From a virus, in IMG/VR virus record IMGVR_UViG_3300036900_000144, positions 1 through 47,536 of that record: 47,536 nucleotides of DNA. One strand, given 5' to 3'. This document shows, one piece after another, positions 13,801 through 22,252 of the stretch. The notes under the pieces are model-generated. The model saw nothing but the letters and a program-made list of their open reading frames with translations. It made no database searches and was not told the origin of the DNA. Position numbers and translations under genes: made by a program. The first letter of the stretch is position 1. Every line of letters begins with the position of its first letter.

Positions 13801-15874
13801 TCTCGCTCTGTGCGCTATCGCTGCCGGCCAGCAGATGTACCGGCCACGCGTCGGCTGCACATATTACGTGGACAATGCCGGTTCGGACAGCAACAGCGGG
13901 AGAACGCCCGCGCTTGCCTGGCAGACCGTCGCCAAGGTGAATGCGGCTACACCGGCGCCGGGCCAGGGGATCTGTTTCAAACGCGCCGGACTGTGGCGCG
14001 AGGAGATTACCGCCACGGCCTCGGGCGCCTCCGGCAGTCCGGTGCTGTACGACGCTTACGGCGCGGGCACTAATCCCATCATCAGCGGCGCGAACCTGAT
14101 CGGCGGGACGTGGCTGCAGTACGTCTCGGCGGATGCCTGGAATACGGCAACTAATCTAACCTCGGACGGCCAGTTCACCGACAACGCGCAGCGGAATTTC
14201 CGCTCGGTATTGCCGGCCAGCGTGTCGGCGGTGGATGGCACCAAGATCCGCATTACGCTGGTGGGCGCGACGACCGGCACGTCCTCCGTTGTCAGCGCAG
14301 CCACCATCGGGCCGATGACCACCAACGATGTGTTCGATTCGGCGCCTACGGTCATTACCTTCAACGGCGGCGCCACGACTGCCACGATTGCAAATAGCGC
14401 AGTCCAGGTTTCGGACGATATCACTTTCACGTTCTCGAAGACGCAGCGATACGGCATCCACCTGTGGTTCCTGCGCGATCTGAAGTTCTTCAGCGTCTCC
14501 AACAGCCAGCATTTGTATTCTTACACCACCACGGCATCGAGCGTCGCCACGACCCTTGCTCCGACCGGCCCGACCATATTCAACGAGACCATGGTCGGTA
14601 AGTTTGAAGTGTTCGCCACGGGTGCGAGCCAGCCGGGCGTCTGGTATCAGGCCACGACCGATCCCGTCTACATCTACGAGAACGGCCTGTACCTGTCCGC
14701 GCAGACCACCATTCCCGCCGTCATCGCGGCGGCCGGATCGAAATATTGGGACGCGACGAATCTCTACATCCACACGCTGGCCGGCGGCAACCCCAACAGC
14801 AACGGCCTCGTGTACGAAAAGCCCGTGCGAACCGAGACCTTCGACGACATGGGGAAGAACTGGATCAAGTATCAGAACGTCGATTCGGTTTTCACCAACG
14901 GGTCCGGCAGCACTATCGGCGGGGTGAAGTTCTCCGGCAGCAACAGCGTCATGCAGAACTTCACTACCCACGATCACGGGCGCCACTGCTGGGGATTTGC
15001 GGCCATCACCTCGCCCGGCCCGTCGAACGATCTGGCGTATAACATCACCGGGTACAACAGCCACACGACCACCGTAGCAGCGGTCTTCGGCAATCAGCTC
15101 ACCGGCGCGACGCATGACAACACCGTACGGAACTGCTGGTTCCGTAACGATCAGTCGATCAACGGCAATGCCGGAATCGTGATGCACGGCAAGGCGGCGA
15201 ATACGCTCATTACCGGCTGCGAGTTTGCCGGCGCCAGGGCCAATTCCGGCCAGGTCATCGCGTATGACACGGGGACGACCGGAGTGCGCGTAACGAATTC
15301 GTATTTCCATGGGCCGGCGGGCGCCGCGGCGGGCGCGGCCATCTTCTGGACCAATGCCGGCACAGGCGGCATGGATCATGGATCGTCGGATCACAACACA
15401 ATCGACATGACCGGCGACACCATCAACCAGACCGCGAACGGTGCGATCCGCGTGATGGGTGTGGCGAACTGCTCCAGCTACCACGACACGGTTTACGGCT
15501 ACACCACCAATGCGCTTACCTCCGGAATCCGGCTGAACGCCGCGGCGGCCAGCTTCACCGCGGAAGACGATATTTTCTACAACGTGGCGCAGTTCATCAA
15601 CGCGGACGCGGATTCCATTTCCGGCCTGGTGTTCGATTACAACTCCTATTTCGCCAATACCGGCGTGTTCGGGACCTGGGCGGGCGTGACCAAATCCACA
15701 TTCGCACTATGGAAGACGGCCAGCAGCACTGACGCGCACAGCCTCAACAGCAATCCGCTGATGGTCAATCCGCCGACGGATGTGACTCTGCAAGCCGGTT
15801 CGCCGGCCATCGGTGCGGGCCTCTTCGTCGCGGGCGTCAGCACGGCCAATCCGCCCAACATCGGAGCCAAGTAA
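13772..15874 (+). CDS. Exported right-handed beta-helix protein
   Basis: The protein has 700 residues. Residues 1-20 form a signal peptide ending AAGQ. The start of the mature part, YYVDNAGSDSNSGRTPALAW-QTVAKVN, is the signature of parallel beta-helix (pectate-lyase-like) proteins. From about residue 370 to 620 there are short N- and V-rich rungs typical of beta-helix repeats (VMQNFTTHDHGRH, NLAYNITGYNSHT, NTLITGCEFAGA, DHNTIDMTGD). A beta-galactose-binding-like insert may lie at 100-330. Such folds cleave or bind polysaccharide. A signal peptide is unusual for a virion tail spike, so it may be exported to act on host or neighbour capsule. Activity is inferred. Confidence 0.7.
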   Translation: MRACSLISISLALCAIAAGQQMYRPRVGCTYYVDNAGSDSNSGRTPALAWQTVAKVNAATPAPGQGICFKRAGLWREEITATASGASGSPVLYDAYGAGTNPIISGANLIGGTWLQYVSADAWNTATNLTSDGQFTDNAQRNFRSVLPASVSAVDGTKIRITLVGATTGTSSVVSAATIGPMTTNDVFDSAPTVITFNGGATTATIANSAVQVSDDITFTFSKTQRYGIHLWFLRDLKFFSVSNSQHLYSYTTTASSVATTLAPTGPTIFNETMVGKFEVFATGASQPGVWYQATTDPVYIYENGLYLSAQTTIPAVIAAAGSKYWDATNLYIHTLAGGNPNSNGLVYEKPVRTETFDDMGKNWIKYQNVDSVFTNGSGSTIGGVKFSGSNSVMQNFTTHDHGRHCWGFAAITSPGPSNDLAYNITGYNSHTTTVAAVFGNQLTGATHDNTVRNCWFRNDQSINGNAGIVMHGKAANTLITGCEFAGARANSGQVIAYDTGTTGVRVTNSYFHGPAGAAAGAAIFWTNAGTGGMDHGSSDHNTIDMTGDTINQTANGAIRVMGVANCSSYHDTVYGYTTNALTSGIRLNAAAASFTAEDDIFYNVAQFINADADSISGLVFDYNSYFANTGVFGTWAGVTKSTFALWKTASSTDAHSLNSNPLMVNPPTDVTLQAGSPAIGAGLFVAGVSTANPPNIGAK

Positions 15875-17460
15875 TGCGGATCGCCTGCCTCCTATTTTCG
15901 ATCATGCTCCCGGCGACGGCGCTGCACGCGCAGAAGAACGTTCGCACGACCGCGCCGCCGTTCCACGCGCTCACGCTGACTACCAGCAACACCTTCGCGC
16001 CGGATGCCACGCTGTTGCCCGGCTTCCCGATGCTCAACGGCACGCCGCTGGTCGGCTACCAGGGCGGCGCCTGGATCGTGAACGCCGCCTATCCCAAGGG
16101 CCTCGCCATGTTCGAGCCGTGGCAGCAGAACGTCAGCATCCCGCACGGCATCGTGCTGGCCTACAAGGGCGGCGCAACGGGCACGTTCCATTGCACGACC
16201 GCGGCATCGTGCGCGCAGAACTGGGAATGGTTCGACCTGGGGAAAGTTCCGGTGAAAGTGGCCGCCGGAAAGACGGCGCCCGCTGGAGCCAAGGCCGCGG
16301 GCTATACCTGCGGCATCGTCCCGGATGACAAGGGCAACTGGTATCTGATCCCGGGCATGGCGGCCCTCACGAATGGCGCGGTCATGATGCGCTACCGCGG
16401 CGGCATCATCACCGATCCGGCCTCCTGGGAGGGCTTCATTCTGCCGGTGAACGGCACCGCGGTCGCCAACTCCGGGCAAGGCTACGGCTGGTGCGGCGCC
16501 TTCTTCGACGGGAAGTTTATTAACTTCGCGCCAACCTCGGGCGGCGGCAACTCCATCACCAACCTGCTGCGCTACGACACCACGCAGCCCTTTCAACTGT
16601 CGAGCCTGTCCTCATTCGATCTCAGCCAGGTGGGCGGCGGCACCGGGCCGGGCACCGGAACAGCCTGTTGCTATGAGTCCGCCGCTTACGACGGCAAGCA
16701 GAACGGCTACCTGATCCCGTGTACGTCGGACCTCGTGGTCATCAATACCAAACAGACCTTTAACGTGAAGGGCACCTACAAGCGGCTGAGCATGTCGAAT
16801 CTGGGGAAGCCCGGCTATCCGCAGGTAACCGGCTCGGGCGATCTAAAAGCGGTGCAGACGATAGGCGCCTATATCGGCGCGGAGAAGGTATGGACCCCGG
16901 ACGGTAAGACGCTCTGGTTATATTTCGCACCATTTGGTCCTAATCCGGGCGGGACGCATGAGAGCACGATTGTGCTCACTACGGTACTGCGCGCGCAGAT
17001 CGGCAAGTGCAGCCCGGGCATTCCGGGAACGCAGACATGCGCCGGCGCATTCACGCCGCTCGATATCACGGCTCCCACCGCAATCTGGGAGATGTTCGAC
17101 CTAAAGAATCTCACGCTTAATTCGGCCTGGTCCGCGGCCAGGTTCCTGCTGCCGGCGCTATTCACTACCGGATCGCTGGTGGGGCAGTCGACCGTGGGCG
17201 GCTATCAGTTGACCTGGCTGAATGTACACACGCCCTCCGATCCCGTCGTGGGCTTCGTGGCGGATTATTCGAATTTCTACATGCGGCACCACGCCGGCAA
17301 ATCGCTGTCGGATACCTCGGCGTGGGACGTGGCGCAGCGGCCGAAGACGCAATACAACGGCATCATGGGCGGGCCTTACGACCCGATAAGCCAAACGCTG
17401 TATCCCTCCGGGCCCATCGCCTGGCCGAATCCAGCCGTGATTCAGATAGGACCCTTATGA
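15874..17460 (+). CDS. Exported DUF4185-like / propeller-type protein
   Basis: The protein has 528 residues. ATG 15874 overlaps the previous stop (TAATG). The signal peptide is MRIACLLFSIMLPATALHAQ. The mature region shows repeated aromatic-glycine strands (GTPLVGYQGGAWIVNAAYPKG, LIPGMAALTNGAVMMRYRGG, GYGWCGAFFDGKFINFAPTS) consistent with a beta-propeller; the fold assignment is by eye. Cysteines occur in pairs (CGIVP, CGAFF, CCYES), fitting oxidising conditions outside the cytoplasm. Function is unknown; it may bind or process surface polymers together with the neighbour. Confidence 0.55.
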   Translation: MRIACLLFSIMLPATALHAQKNVRTTAPPFHALTLTTSNTFAPDATLLPGFPMLNGTPLVGYQGGAWIVNAAYPKGLAMFEPWQQNVSIPHGIVLAYKGGATGTFHCTTAASCAQNWEWFDLGKVPVKVAAGKTAPAGAKAAGYTCGIVPDDKGNWYLIPGMAALTNGAVMMRYRGGIITDPASWEGFILPVNGTAVANSGQGYGWCGAFFDGKFINFAPTSGGGNSITNLLRYDTTQPFQLSSLSSFDLSQVGGGTGPGTGTACCYESAAYDGKQNGYLIPCTSDLVVINTKQTFNVKGTYKRLSMSNLGKPGYPQVTGSGDLKAVQTIGAYIGAEKVWTPDGKTLWLYFAPFGPNPGGTHESTIVLTTVLRAQIGKCSPGIPGTQTCAGAFTPLDITAPTAIWEMFDLKNLTLNSAWSAARFLLPALFTTGSLVGQSTVGGYQLTWLNVHTPSDPVVGFVADYSNFYMRHHAGKSLSDTSAWDVAQRPKTQYNGIMGGPYDPISQTLYPSGPIAWPNPAVIQIGPL

Positions 17461-17948
17461 GCGGCGCTTATCCGATCAACGCGCCAGATTTTACCTACGA
17501 CTTCGACAGCAACCCGGCTGTCTCGTCGGTGCGCCTGCTCGTTTCCGATACCACCAATTTCCCGTCGCCGCCGTTTCCGCTGTTCCTTGATGCGGAGATT
17601 ACCGCGGCGCTGCAGATGTCGAGCTCGCAGGGAATCTACGTATCGGCCATGGCGATCTCGGGCGGATACGCCATGCAGCCGCCCGTGCTGGTGCTCTCGT
17701 ATTACCGCGCGGCGGCGCTGCTGCTGAACGCGCTGGCGGCCAACAAGGCGCTGCTGTCGAGCGTCACCAAGCTACTCGATGTATCGCTCTCGCCGGATAA
17801 GGCGGCGCTGCAACTGCGCACCACGGCGGATGATTACCGGACCATCGCGGCGAATGACGGATCGTTCGCGATAGCGGAGATGGTCGTCAACAACTTCTCA
17901 GCGCGCGAGCGGCTGTTCAAACAGCTACTCCGAATTGAGGGAGGTTAA
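17457..17948 (+). CDS. Head-tail connector (adaptor) protein
   Basis: The protein has 163 residues from ATG 17457 (ATGA overlap). The opening DSNPAVSSVRLLVSDTTNFP, then FLDAEITAALQ, is the helical pattern of HK97 gp6 / SPP1 gp15-like adaptors, which bind the portal. A long helix LVLSYYRAAALLLNALAANK follows. Position between head and neck genes agrees. Confidence 0.7.
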   Translation: MSGAYPINAPDFTYDFDSNPAVSSVRLLVSDTTNFPSPPFPLFLDAEITAALQMSSSQGIYVSAMAISGGYAMQPPVLVLSYYRAAALLLNALAANKALLSSVTKLLDVSLSPDKAALQLRTTADDYRTIAANDGSFAIAEMVVNNFSARERLFKQLLRIEGG

Positions 17949-17955
17949 GACGATT

Positions 17956-18495
17956 ATGGGCTGGGTGGGATTTGTACTACAGAACATACTGAGCGAGCAG
18001 CGTAAGCAAAGCGCCAAGCTCGATAAGATTCTGAACATTTTGCGGGCTCCCGAAGTTGTGGGATTTACCGTCACCGAGGAAGTAATTCAAACAGGAGAAC
18101 ATCTTATGGCAAAAGTAAAAGCGACCGTAGCACTGCAGATCACGCCCGGCGGACAGACCGTCGAGTTCGTGGCAACACCCGTCGATGCGGCGGGCAATCC
18201 GGATGCGTTGCCGGCGGGAACGCCCGCGCTCACGTATACGTCAAGCGACCCGGCTATGACCGTGGCCGTCGATCCGGCCGATACCAGCGGCTTCGGCCTG
18301 AGCTTTATCGGCACACCAACGGGCACGCCGGCGACGGGCATCGTCGTAAGCTGCTCGACCACGCTATCCAACGGTACGGTCATCAGCGCCTCGGCTGATC
18401 CTCTCGACGTGGTGGCCGCGCCTAATCTGCCGACCGGTTTCACCATCGTTGAGTCGGTGAACAATCCGGCGTCCGTGCAATCGAAGCGCAGATAA
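17956..18495 (+). CDS. Helix plus Ig-like domain protein, possible two-start gene
   Basis: The protein has 179 residues from ATG 17956. The first 50 residues are a short helix (FVLQNILSEQRKQSAKLDKI). An internal in-frame ATG at 18106 follows ACAGGAGAAC at suitable spacing and begins MAKVKATVALQITPGGQ, the first strand of an Ig-like (BIG-type) domain. A 129-residue short product is therefore likely as well. Ig-like domains on phage neck or capsid proteins bind carbohydrate or neighbours weakly. The role here is unknown. Confidence 0.6.
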   Translation: MGWVGFVLQNILSEQRKQSAKLDKILNILRAPEVVGFTVTEEVIQTGEHLMAKVKATVALQITPGGQTVEFVATPVDAAGNPDALPAGTPALTYTSSDPAMTVAVDPADTSGFGLSFIGTPTGTPATGIVVSCSTTLSNGTVISASADPLDVVAAPNLPTGFTIVESVNNPASVQSKRR

Positions 18496-18510
18496 CACAA
18501 GGGGGCGGGC

Positions 18511-19161
18511 GTGTCAGGTGAGGCGCGCCCGCTTTACCCCGAATTGGAACATGTGTCCCTTGAAACTACGCCAACGTCGGAGCCGGCAGGGTGGAACATC
18601 AACTCCCTGCGCGAGTACATGTCACACATGATCGCGGAGCTAGAAAAGCGGCTGGACGAACAGAGCGACCAGCATGAGACGTCCGCTTTGCGGATGATAT
18701 CCGATCTGGAGGGGAGGCTTAGCGATCGGATTCACAACAATCGGGACGCCACACTGTCCGCGATCAATGAGCTTAAAGAAACCGTCAAGACCAATAGAAT
18801 AGCGGACAAGGAAGCGGTGATGGCGGCATTGGTGAGTGCCAAGGAGGCGGTCACGAAAGCGGAATCCGCGAACGAATCGCGCTTTGCGTCGATGAATGAG
18901 TTCCGCGGATCGCTGGCGGACCAGGCACGGCTACAGATGCCACGCCTGGAGGCGGAAGCGCTCTTGAAGGCACTGACGGAGAAGATGGATACCTATGCCA
19001 GAGGCGTTACGAATCGCATGGATACACTCACCCAGCAGATGACCGCCAGTGCTGGCAAGAAAGCCGGAATGACTGAGGGCTGGGGATATGCGGTCGGAGC
19101 CGTGGGTCTGGTGCTGGCGATACTGTCGATCGTCGCGCTGTTCTGGAAGATGAAGGGATAG
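18511..19161 (+). CDS. Coiled-coil protein with C-terminal membrane span
   Basis: The protein has 216 residues from GTG 18511. Residues 30-175 are a long charged coiled coil (EYMSHMIAELEKRLDEQSDQ, then DKEAVMAALVSAKEAVTKAE). The segment ANESRFASMNEFRGSLADQA is conserved in small phage and viral coiled-coil proteins I have seen. Residues about 190-210 (WGYAVGAVGLVLAILSIVALF) form one membrane span, so the coil would stay cytoplasmic. Its place with two tiny membrane-protein genes could indicate a lysis or membrane function hidden in the neck module. Confidence 0.65.
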   Translation: MSGEARPLYPELEHVSLETTPTSEPAGWNINSLREYMSHMIAELEKRLDEQSDQHETSALRMISDLEGRLSDRIHNNRDATLSAINELKETVKTNRIADKEAVMAALVSAKEAVTKAESANESRFASMNEFRGSLADQARLQMPRLEAEALLKALTEKMDTYARGVTNRMDTLTQQMTASAGKKAGMTEGWGYAVGAVGLVLAILSIVALFWKMKG

Positions 19162-19171
19162 GAGGCGGTAA

Positions 19172-19336
19172 ATGTTGGGACTGATTTTACTGATTTTCGC
19201 GCTGGTGTTGTTCGTGGTGGCCGCGGTGATTAATCCCGCGGAGCCGTGGCGCGGCAAGCTCGCGCTGCTGGGCCTGGCGTGCTGGGTGGCCGCCGAGATC
19301 TTCGCGCGCGCCGCGCCGCTGCTGGGAGGACGGTAA
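19172..19336 (+). CDS. 54-residue protein with two hydrophobic segments
   Basis: A GGAGGCGG site precedes ATG 19172. Two hydrophobic stretches (LGLILLIFALVLFVVAAVI and LALLGLACWVAAEIFA) are joined by a short polar loop NPAEPWRGK, a class II holin-like layout. The charged ends are short. No family recognised; holin is only a candidate assignment. Confidence 0.5.
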   Translation: MLGLILLIFALVLFVVAAVINPAEPWRGKLALLGLACWVAAEIFARAAPLLGGR

Positions 19337-19489
19337 ATGCTGCTGCTGATTATCGTGCTGCTGCTGATATTCGGCCTCGGCGGCGGATATTACGGATACC
19401 ACCAATGGGGCTCGGGCGGTGGAATCGGCATAGTCGGCGTAGTGCTGCTGGTGCTGCTTCTGTTCTGGCTACTCCGCGGGAGGTTTTAG
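19337..19489 (+). CDS. DUF3309-like small hydrophobic protein
   Basis: The protein has 50 residues. Its start follows the previous stop directly. Two hydrophobic spans (LLLIIVLLLIFG and IGIVGVVLLVLLLFWLL) flank an aromatic-glycine turn (GGGYYGYHQWGSGGG), the pattern of DUF3309 proteins. They are abundant in environmental bacteria, with no assigned role. Its occurrence in a neck module, paired with another small membrane protein, is noteworthy. Confidence 0.55.
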   Translation: MLLLIIVLLLIFGLGGGYYGYHQWGSGGGIGIVGVVLLVLLLFWLLRGRF

Positions 19490-19495
19490 CCGTAG

Positions 19496-19900
19496 ATGTA
19501 TCAGGGATTGGCTCTTGAGATCGCCGCAGTGATGCCGCAAGCGCTGGCTACCGGGCTGTTCGTGTCGCTGGCTACCTTCCAGGCACCGGACGGCTTGAGC
19601 GGGCCCAGCGGCGCGCCGAGCAATACCTTCGCCGACGTCGCCGACCTCGTGGATATTCCCTGCATGAACGCGCCGGTATCTGAGATCCGCATTCAGGCGC
19701 TCGAGTTGAAGGCATTGCAGGAAATCGATTCCGTCTCGCTGCGGCACGTGCTCTTAAATGCTTGGTATCCGCAGATTGAAGATGGCGCTGCGAACGGCTG
19801 GCGCTGCATCGTGGATGGTGTGACCTACGATTTAATGGGCGCAGAGTCGGATAGTCAGGGCACGCAGACGCGCCTCGAACTGCGGTTGGCATCGATATGA
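19496..19900 (+). CDS. Head closure-like neck protein
   Basis: The protein has 134 residues. It follows the connector genes and precedes an HK97 gp10-like gene, where head-closure (stopper) proteins normally lie. The C-terminal part WRCIVDGVTYDLMGAESDSQ-GTQTRLELR is a compact beta fold as in that family. The N-terminal half is alanine- and proline-rich. Identification rests mostly on order. Confidence 0.5.
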   Translation: MYQGLALEIAAVMPQALATGLFVSLATFQAPDGLSGPSGAPSNTFADVADLVDIPCMNAPVSEIRIQALELKALQEIDSVSLRHVLLNAWYPQIEDGAANGWRCIVDGVTYDLMGAESDSQGTQTRLELRLASI

Positions 19901-20334
19901 AGATCTCAGCCACAGCCCGGTATATCCCTCGCATGTCGAGTGGCCAGTTCATCGCCGCCAAGGTAACGCCCGCGGTGACGGCCAGCGTAACGGCTGCGTG
20001 CCAGCTTGTCGAGCAGGAGGCGAAGTCGCTCTGCCCTGTGGACACCGGCACGCTGGCGCAATCGATCAGCTTTCGCGTGGATGAGGTCGGCGCATCCATT
20101 CAGGGCACCATCTACGCCGCGGCCGATTACGCCGGCTACGTCGAGTTTGGGACCGGGCAGCGCGGCGCGGGCTCGGCGGGTGCGGGGCCGTATCCGTACT
20201 CAGCGACGTGGATCGGCCATCCCGCGCAACCCTTCCTCCGGCCAGCGCTCGATACGGCGCGCGAGGCTGTGCTGGCCATCTTCCGCGGGCAGATTGCCTT
20301 CAGCCAGCCGCTGCTCACCGGAGGCCGCGAATGA
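19897..20334 (+). CDS. HK97 gp10-like tail completion protein
   Basis: The protein has 145 residues, in ATGA overlap with its neighbour. The conserved stretch EQEAKSLCPVDTGTLAQSI (about 40-58), followed by YAGYVEFGTGQRGAG and HPAQPFLRPALD, is the diagnostic pattern of the HK97 gp10 family, which joins neck and tail. Confidence 0.85.
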   Translation: MKISATARYIPRMSSGQFIAAKVTPAVTASVTAACQLVEQEAKSLCPVDTGTLAQSISFRVDEVGASIQGTIYAAADYAGYVEFGTGQRGAGSAGAGPYPYSATWIGHPAQPFLRPALDTAREAVLAIFRGQIAFSQPLLTGGRE

Positions 20335-20534
20335 CATCCATTCACGAGGATGCCGTGCTCCGCGAACAGCTTGATCAGTTGATCCATGCACGCACCGATT
20401 CCCGCGATAGCAAGGAGGAACGCAACCGGCTCGACCGCGTGGCGAACATCCTGCTGGAGCCGTTCGGCGAACCGACTACGGTATGGCCATGGAAAGCCGC
20501 GCGCCGGGCGATTCCCAGAAAGAGGGCGGCATGA
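20331..20534 (+). CDS. Small neck-module protein, unknown
   Basis: The protein has 67 residues. ATG 20331 overlaps the previous stop, and the TGA overlaps the ATG of the tail-terminator-like gene. It is a charged helix (EDAVLREQLDQLIHARTDSR, then DSKEERNRLDRVANILLEP) with a basic end. No family is recognised. Confidence 0.55.
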   Translation: MTSIHEDAVLREQLDQLIHARTDSRDSKEERNRLDRVANILLEPFGEPTTVWPWKAARRAIPRKRAA

Positions 20535-21076
20535 CGGCCGAGGTCAAGCTCCGCACGCTGGCCATGGCCGATGCCACGCTACAGGCCGACCTGGGCGCGC
20601 CGCCGCGGTTCCGCTGGTACGATACTGCTATCCCGCAAGGCGTGATCCAGCAGGGCGCCTGCGTGCGCGTGCTGCGCGTGTCTACCGTGCTGCTCTATGC
20701 GCATTCGCTGCCTCCGGGCGGTTCGCCCGTAACAACGCCGCCGGGGGGGCTTTTGAATGTGACCCAGCCGCGGTTTCAGATTGACGTGATGGCCCTCGAC
20801 CCGGAAATCGCGCGCCTGGTAGCGGCCGACGTCATCGCGTTTATGGCTACCGCGGATTTAGCGAGTTTTGCGCAGTTCAGCTCGCCGGCGCTCACGCCGC
20901 GGCAGTTCCCGAATTTTCTCTTGAATCAGCGACACGGCGCCGACTACCAGGAGCAGCCGCCGATCAGCATTGAGACCCTGGATTTCAGAGTATTCCATCT
21001 CGAAGGCGACCCGCCTCCGGTATCACCGCCTGCGCTCGCTCCGTTCATAGCAATCCGGGGGTTCGGCAATGGCTAA
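20531..21076 (+). CDS. Tail terminator-like protein
   Basis: The protein has 181 residues from ATG 20531. The core FRWYDTAIPQGVIQQGACVR, RVSTVLLYAHSLPPGG, then PRFQIDVMALDPEIARLVAA and a closing strand FRVFHLEGD, fit the small alpha/beta tail-completion (DUF3168-like) family, which caps the tail tube. Location between gp10-like and tube genes supports it. Confidence 0.6.
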   Translation: MTAEVKLRTLAMADATLQADLGAPPRFRWYDTAIPQGVIQQGACVRVLRVSTVLLYAHSLPPGGSPVTTPPGGLLNVTQPRFQIDVMALDPEIARLVAADVIAFMATADLASFAQFSSPALTPRQFPNFLLNQRHGADYQEQPPISIETLDFRVFHLEGDPPPVSPPALAPFIAIRGFGNG

Positions 21077-22187
21077 TGTGAATAGCTTTACTCTGGCCTG
21101 GCCGACGGGCACGCTCCTCGGAGATTTGGCAATCATCTTTGTGGCCGCCGGGTACGGACCCTCCGCGCTTCCAACCGGCTGGACCTCGCTTTATGAGCAG
21201 ACGGCCGCAGCCAACATTAACGGCCTAGTCGCCTGGAAGATACTGAACTCGGCGGATATCACCGCCGGTAGCGTCACGGTGAATCTGCTCGGCACTTCGC
21301 CTGGTGGCGCGGAAATCATTACGTTAGTCCGCACGCCTGCCATCTTGGAATGCGATGGCGATCAGCGAGTCTCGGTAATTACCGATGCCATCTCTACATC
21401 GGGCATCGTTCCGGCCGGATCGCTTGCTTTGTACTTTGGAGCGGGCCGGGCGAACGGCTTTAATCCGCATGTGACCGTGAATCGCGGCACTCTTTTACAG
21501 AGCCACTCCGATACGGATTTTTGCACTTGTCTCTACAGCGAATCTCTGGCGGCCGGACTTACGGCTTCCTTTAACTTTTCCGTGGCGGCGAGCGTTCTGG
21601 ATGCCGTTGTGATTATCGGATCGCCGCCGTTCATCGGCCCGCAGGGTTCTCTAGATACGCTGATGACCAGCGACACGGCTCCCGCTCCCTATGCCGCATC
21701 CTCGAATGCGGAAATCGGACTTCCAGAGCTGACCGCGCCTGGAGAAACTACGGCCGGAAATGCTTTCAATGCTTTTTCCAATCTATATGCCACCGATTCG
21801 ACGGTTTCCTGGCTCGGTGAATTTGACGATACCCATGCCCCCACATGGCTGGCCATCGACCTGGGCCGAGCCGAGATACTCGACGGGTATGCGATCAAGA
21901 TTGCAACGGGTTTTCCTGCCATCATGACGCCGCGCGATTGGATGTTACAGGGCAGTGCGGATCAGACTCTTTGGATTACCGTCGATACCCAGAGCAGCCA
22001 GACGGCATGGACCTCCGGAACAGCCGGCTTACGCAAATATTCCATCAGCGCACCTCCTGTTGGCTTCCGTTACTGGCGGCTCAACGTAACCGCCAACAAC
22101 AGCGGCGACGACTCTCCGGTGCCGAACTCAAGAGCTACCAATGTCGGCGTAGGCAGTTTGCTGCTGTACGAATGGAGGCAGCCATGA
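21069..22187 (+). CDS. Tail-associated protein with F5/8 type C domain
   Basis: The protein has 372 residues. Residues about 1-190 are a beta-rich domain (TLAWPTGTLLGDLAIIFVAA, SALPTGWTSLYEQT) like those in phage surface and bacterial cell-surface proteins. Residues 210-370 carry a discoidin-type (F5/8 C) sugar-binding domain: NAFNAFSNLYATDSTVSWLG, PTWLAIDLGRAEILDGYAIK, DWMLQGSADQTLWITVD, FRYWRLNVT. The same domain type recurs at 29418-30110. A role in binding surface glycan from the tail is likely but unproven. Confidence 0.7.
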   Translation: MANVNSFTLAWPTGTLLGDLAIIFVAAGYGPSALPTGWTSLYEQTAAANINGLVAWKILNSADITAGSVTVNLLGTSPGGAEIITLVRTPAILECDGDQRVSVITDAISTSGIVPAGSLALYFGAGRANGFNPHVTVNRGTLLQSHSDTDFCTCLYSESLAAGLTASFNFSVAASVLDAVVIIGSPPFIGPQGSLDTLMTSDTAPAPYAASSNAEIGLPELTAPGETTAGNAFNAFSNLYATDSTVSWLGEFDDTHAPTWLAIDLGRAEILDGYAIKIATGFPAIMTPRDWMLQGSADQTLWITVDTQSSQTAWTSGTAGLRKYSISAPPVGFRYWRLNVTANNSGDDSPVPNSRATNVGVGSLLLYEWRQP

Positions 22188-22246
22188 AAGTACGACCTAT
22201 GTTTCAGCAGTCTACCAGTAAAGAACGATCTCTCGAAGGAGTGTAA
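22184..22246 (+). CDS. Possible 20-residue peptide before tail tube gene
   Basis: ATG 22184 overlaps the preceding stop and ends just inside a strong GAAGGAG site for the tail-tube gene. It may be a translational-coupling leader instead of a functional peptide. Nothing recognisable in the sequence. Confidence 0.2.
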   Translation: MKVRPMFQQSTSKERSLEGV

Positions 22247-22252
22247 ATAGAA

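Noticed and set aside
14156-15484. Long reverse-strand frame of 442 residues
   Set aside because: It is the shadow of the + strand beta-helix gene, with arginine/glycine/valine-rich sequence and no ribosome-binding site or family.
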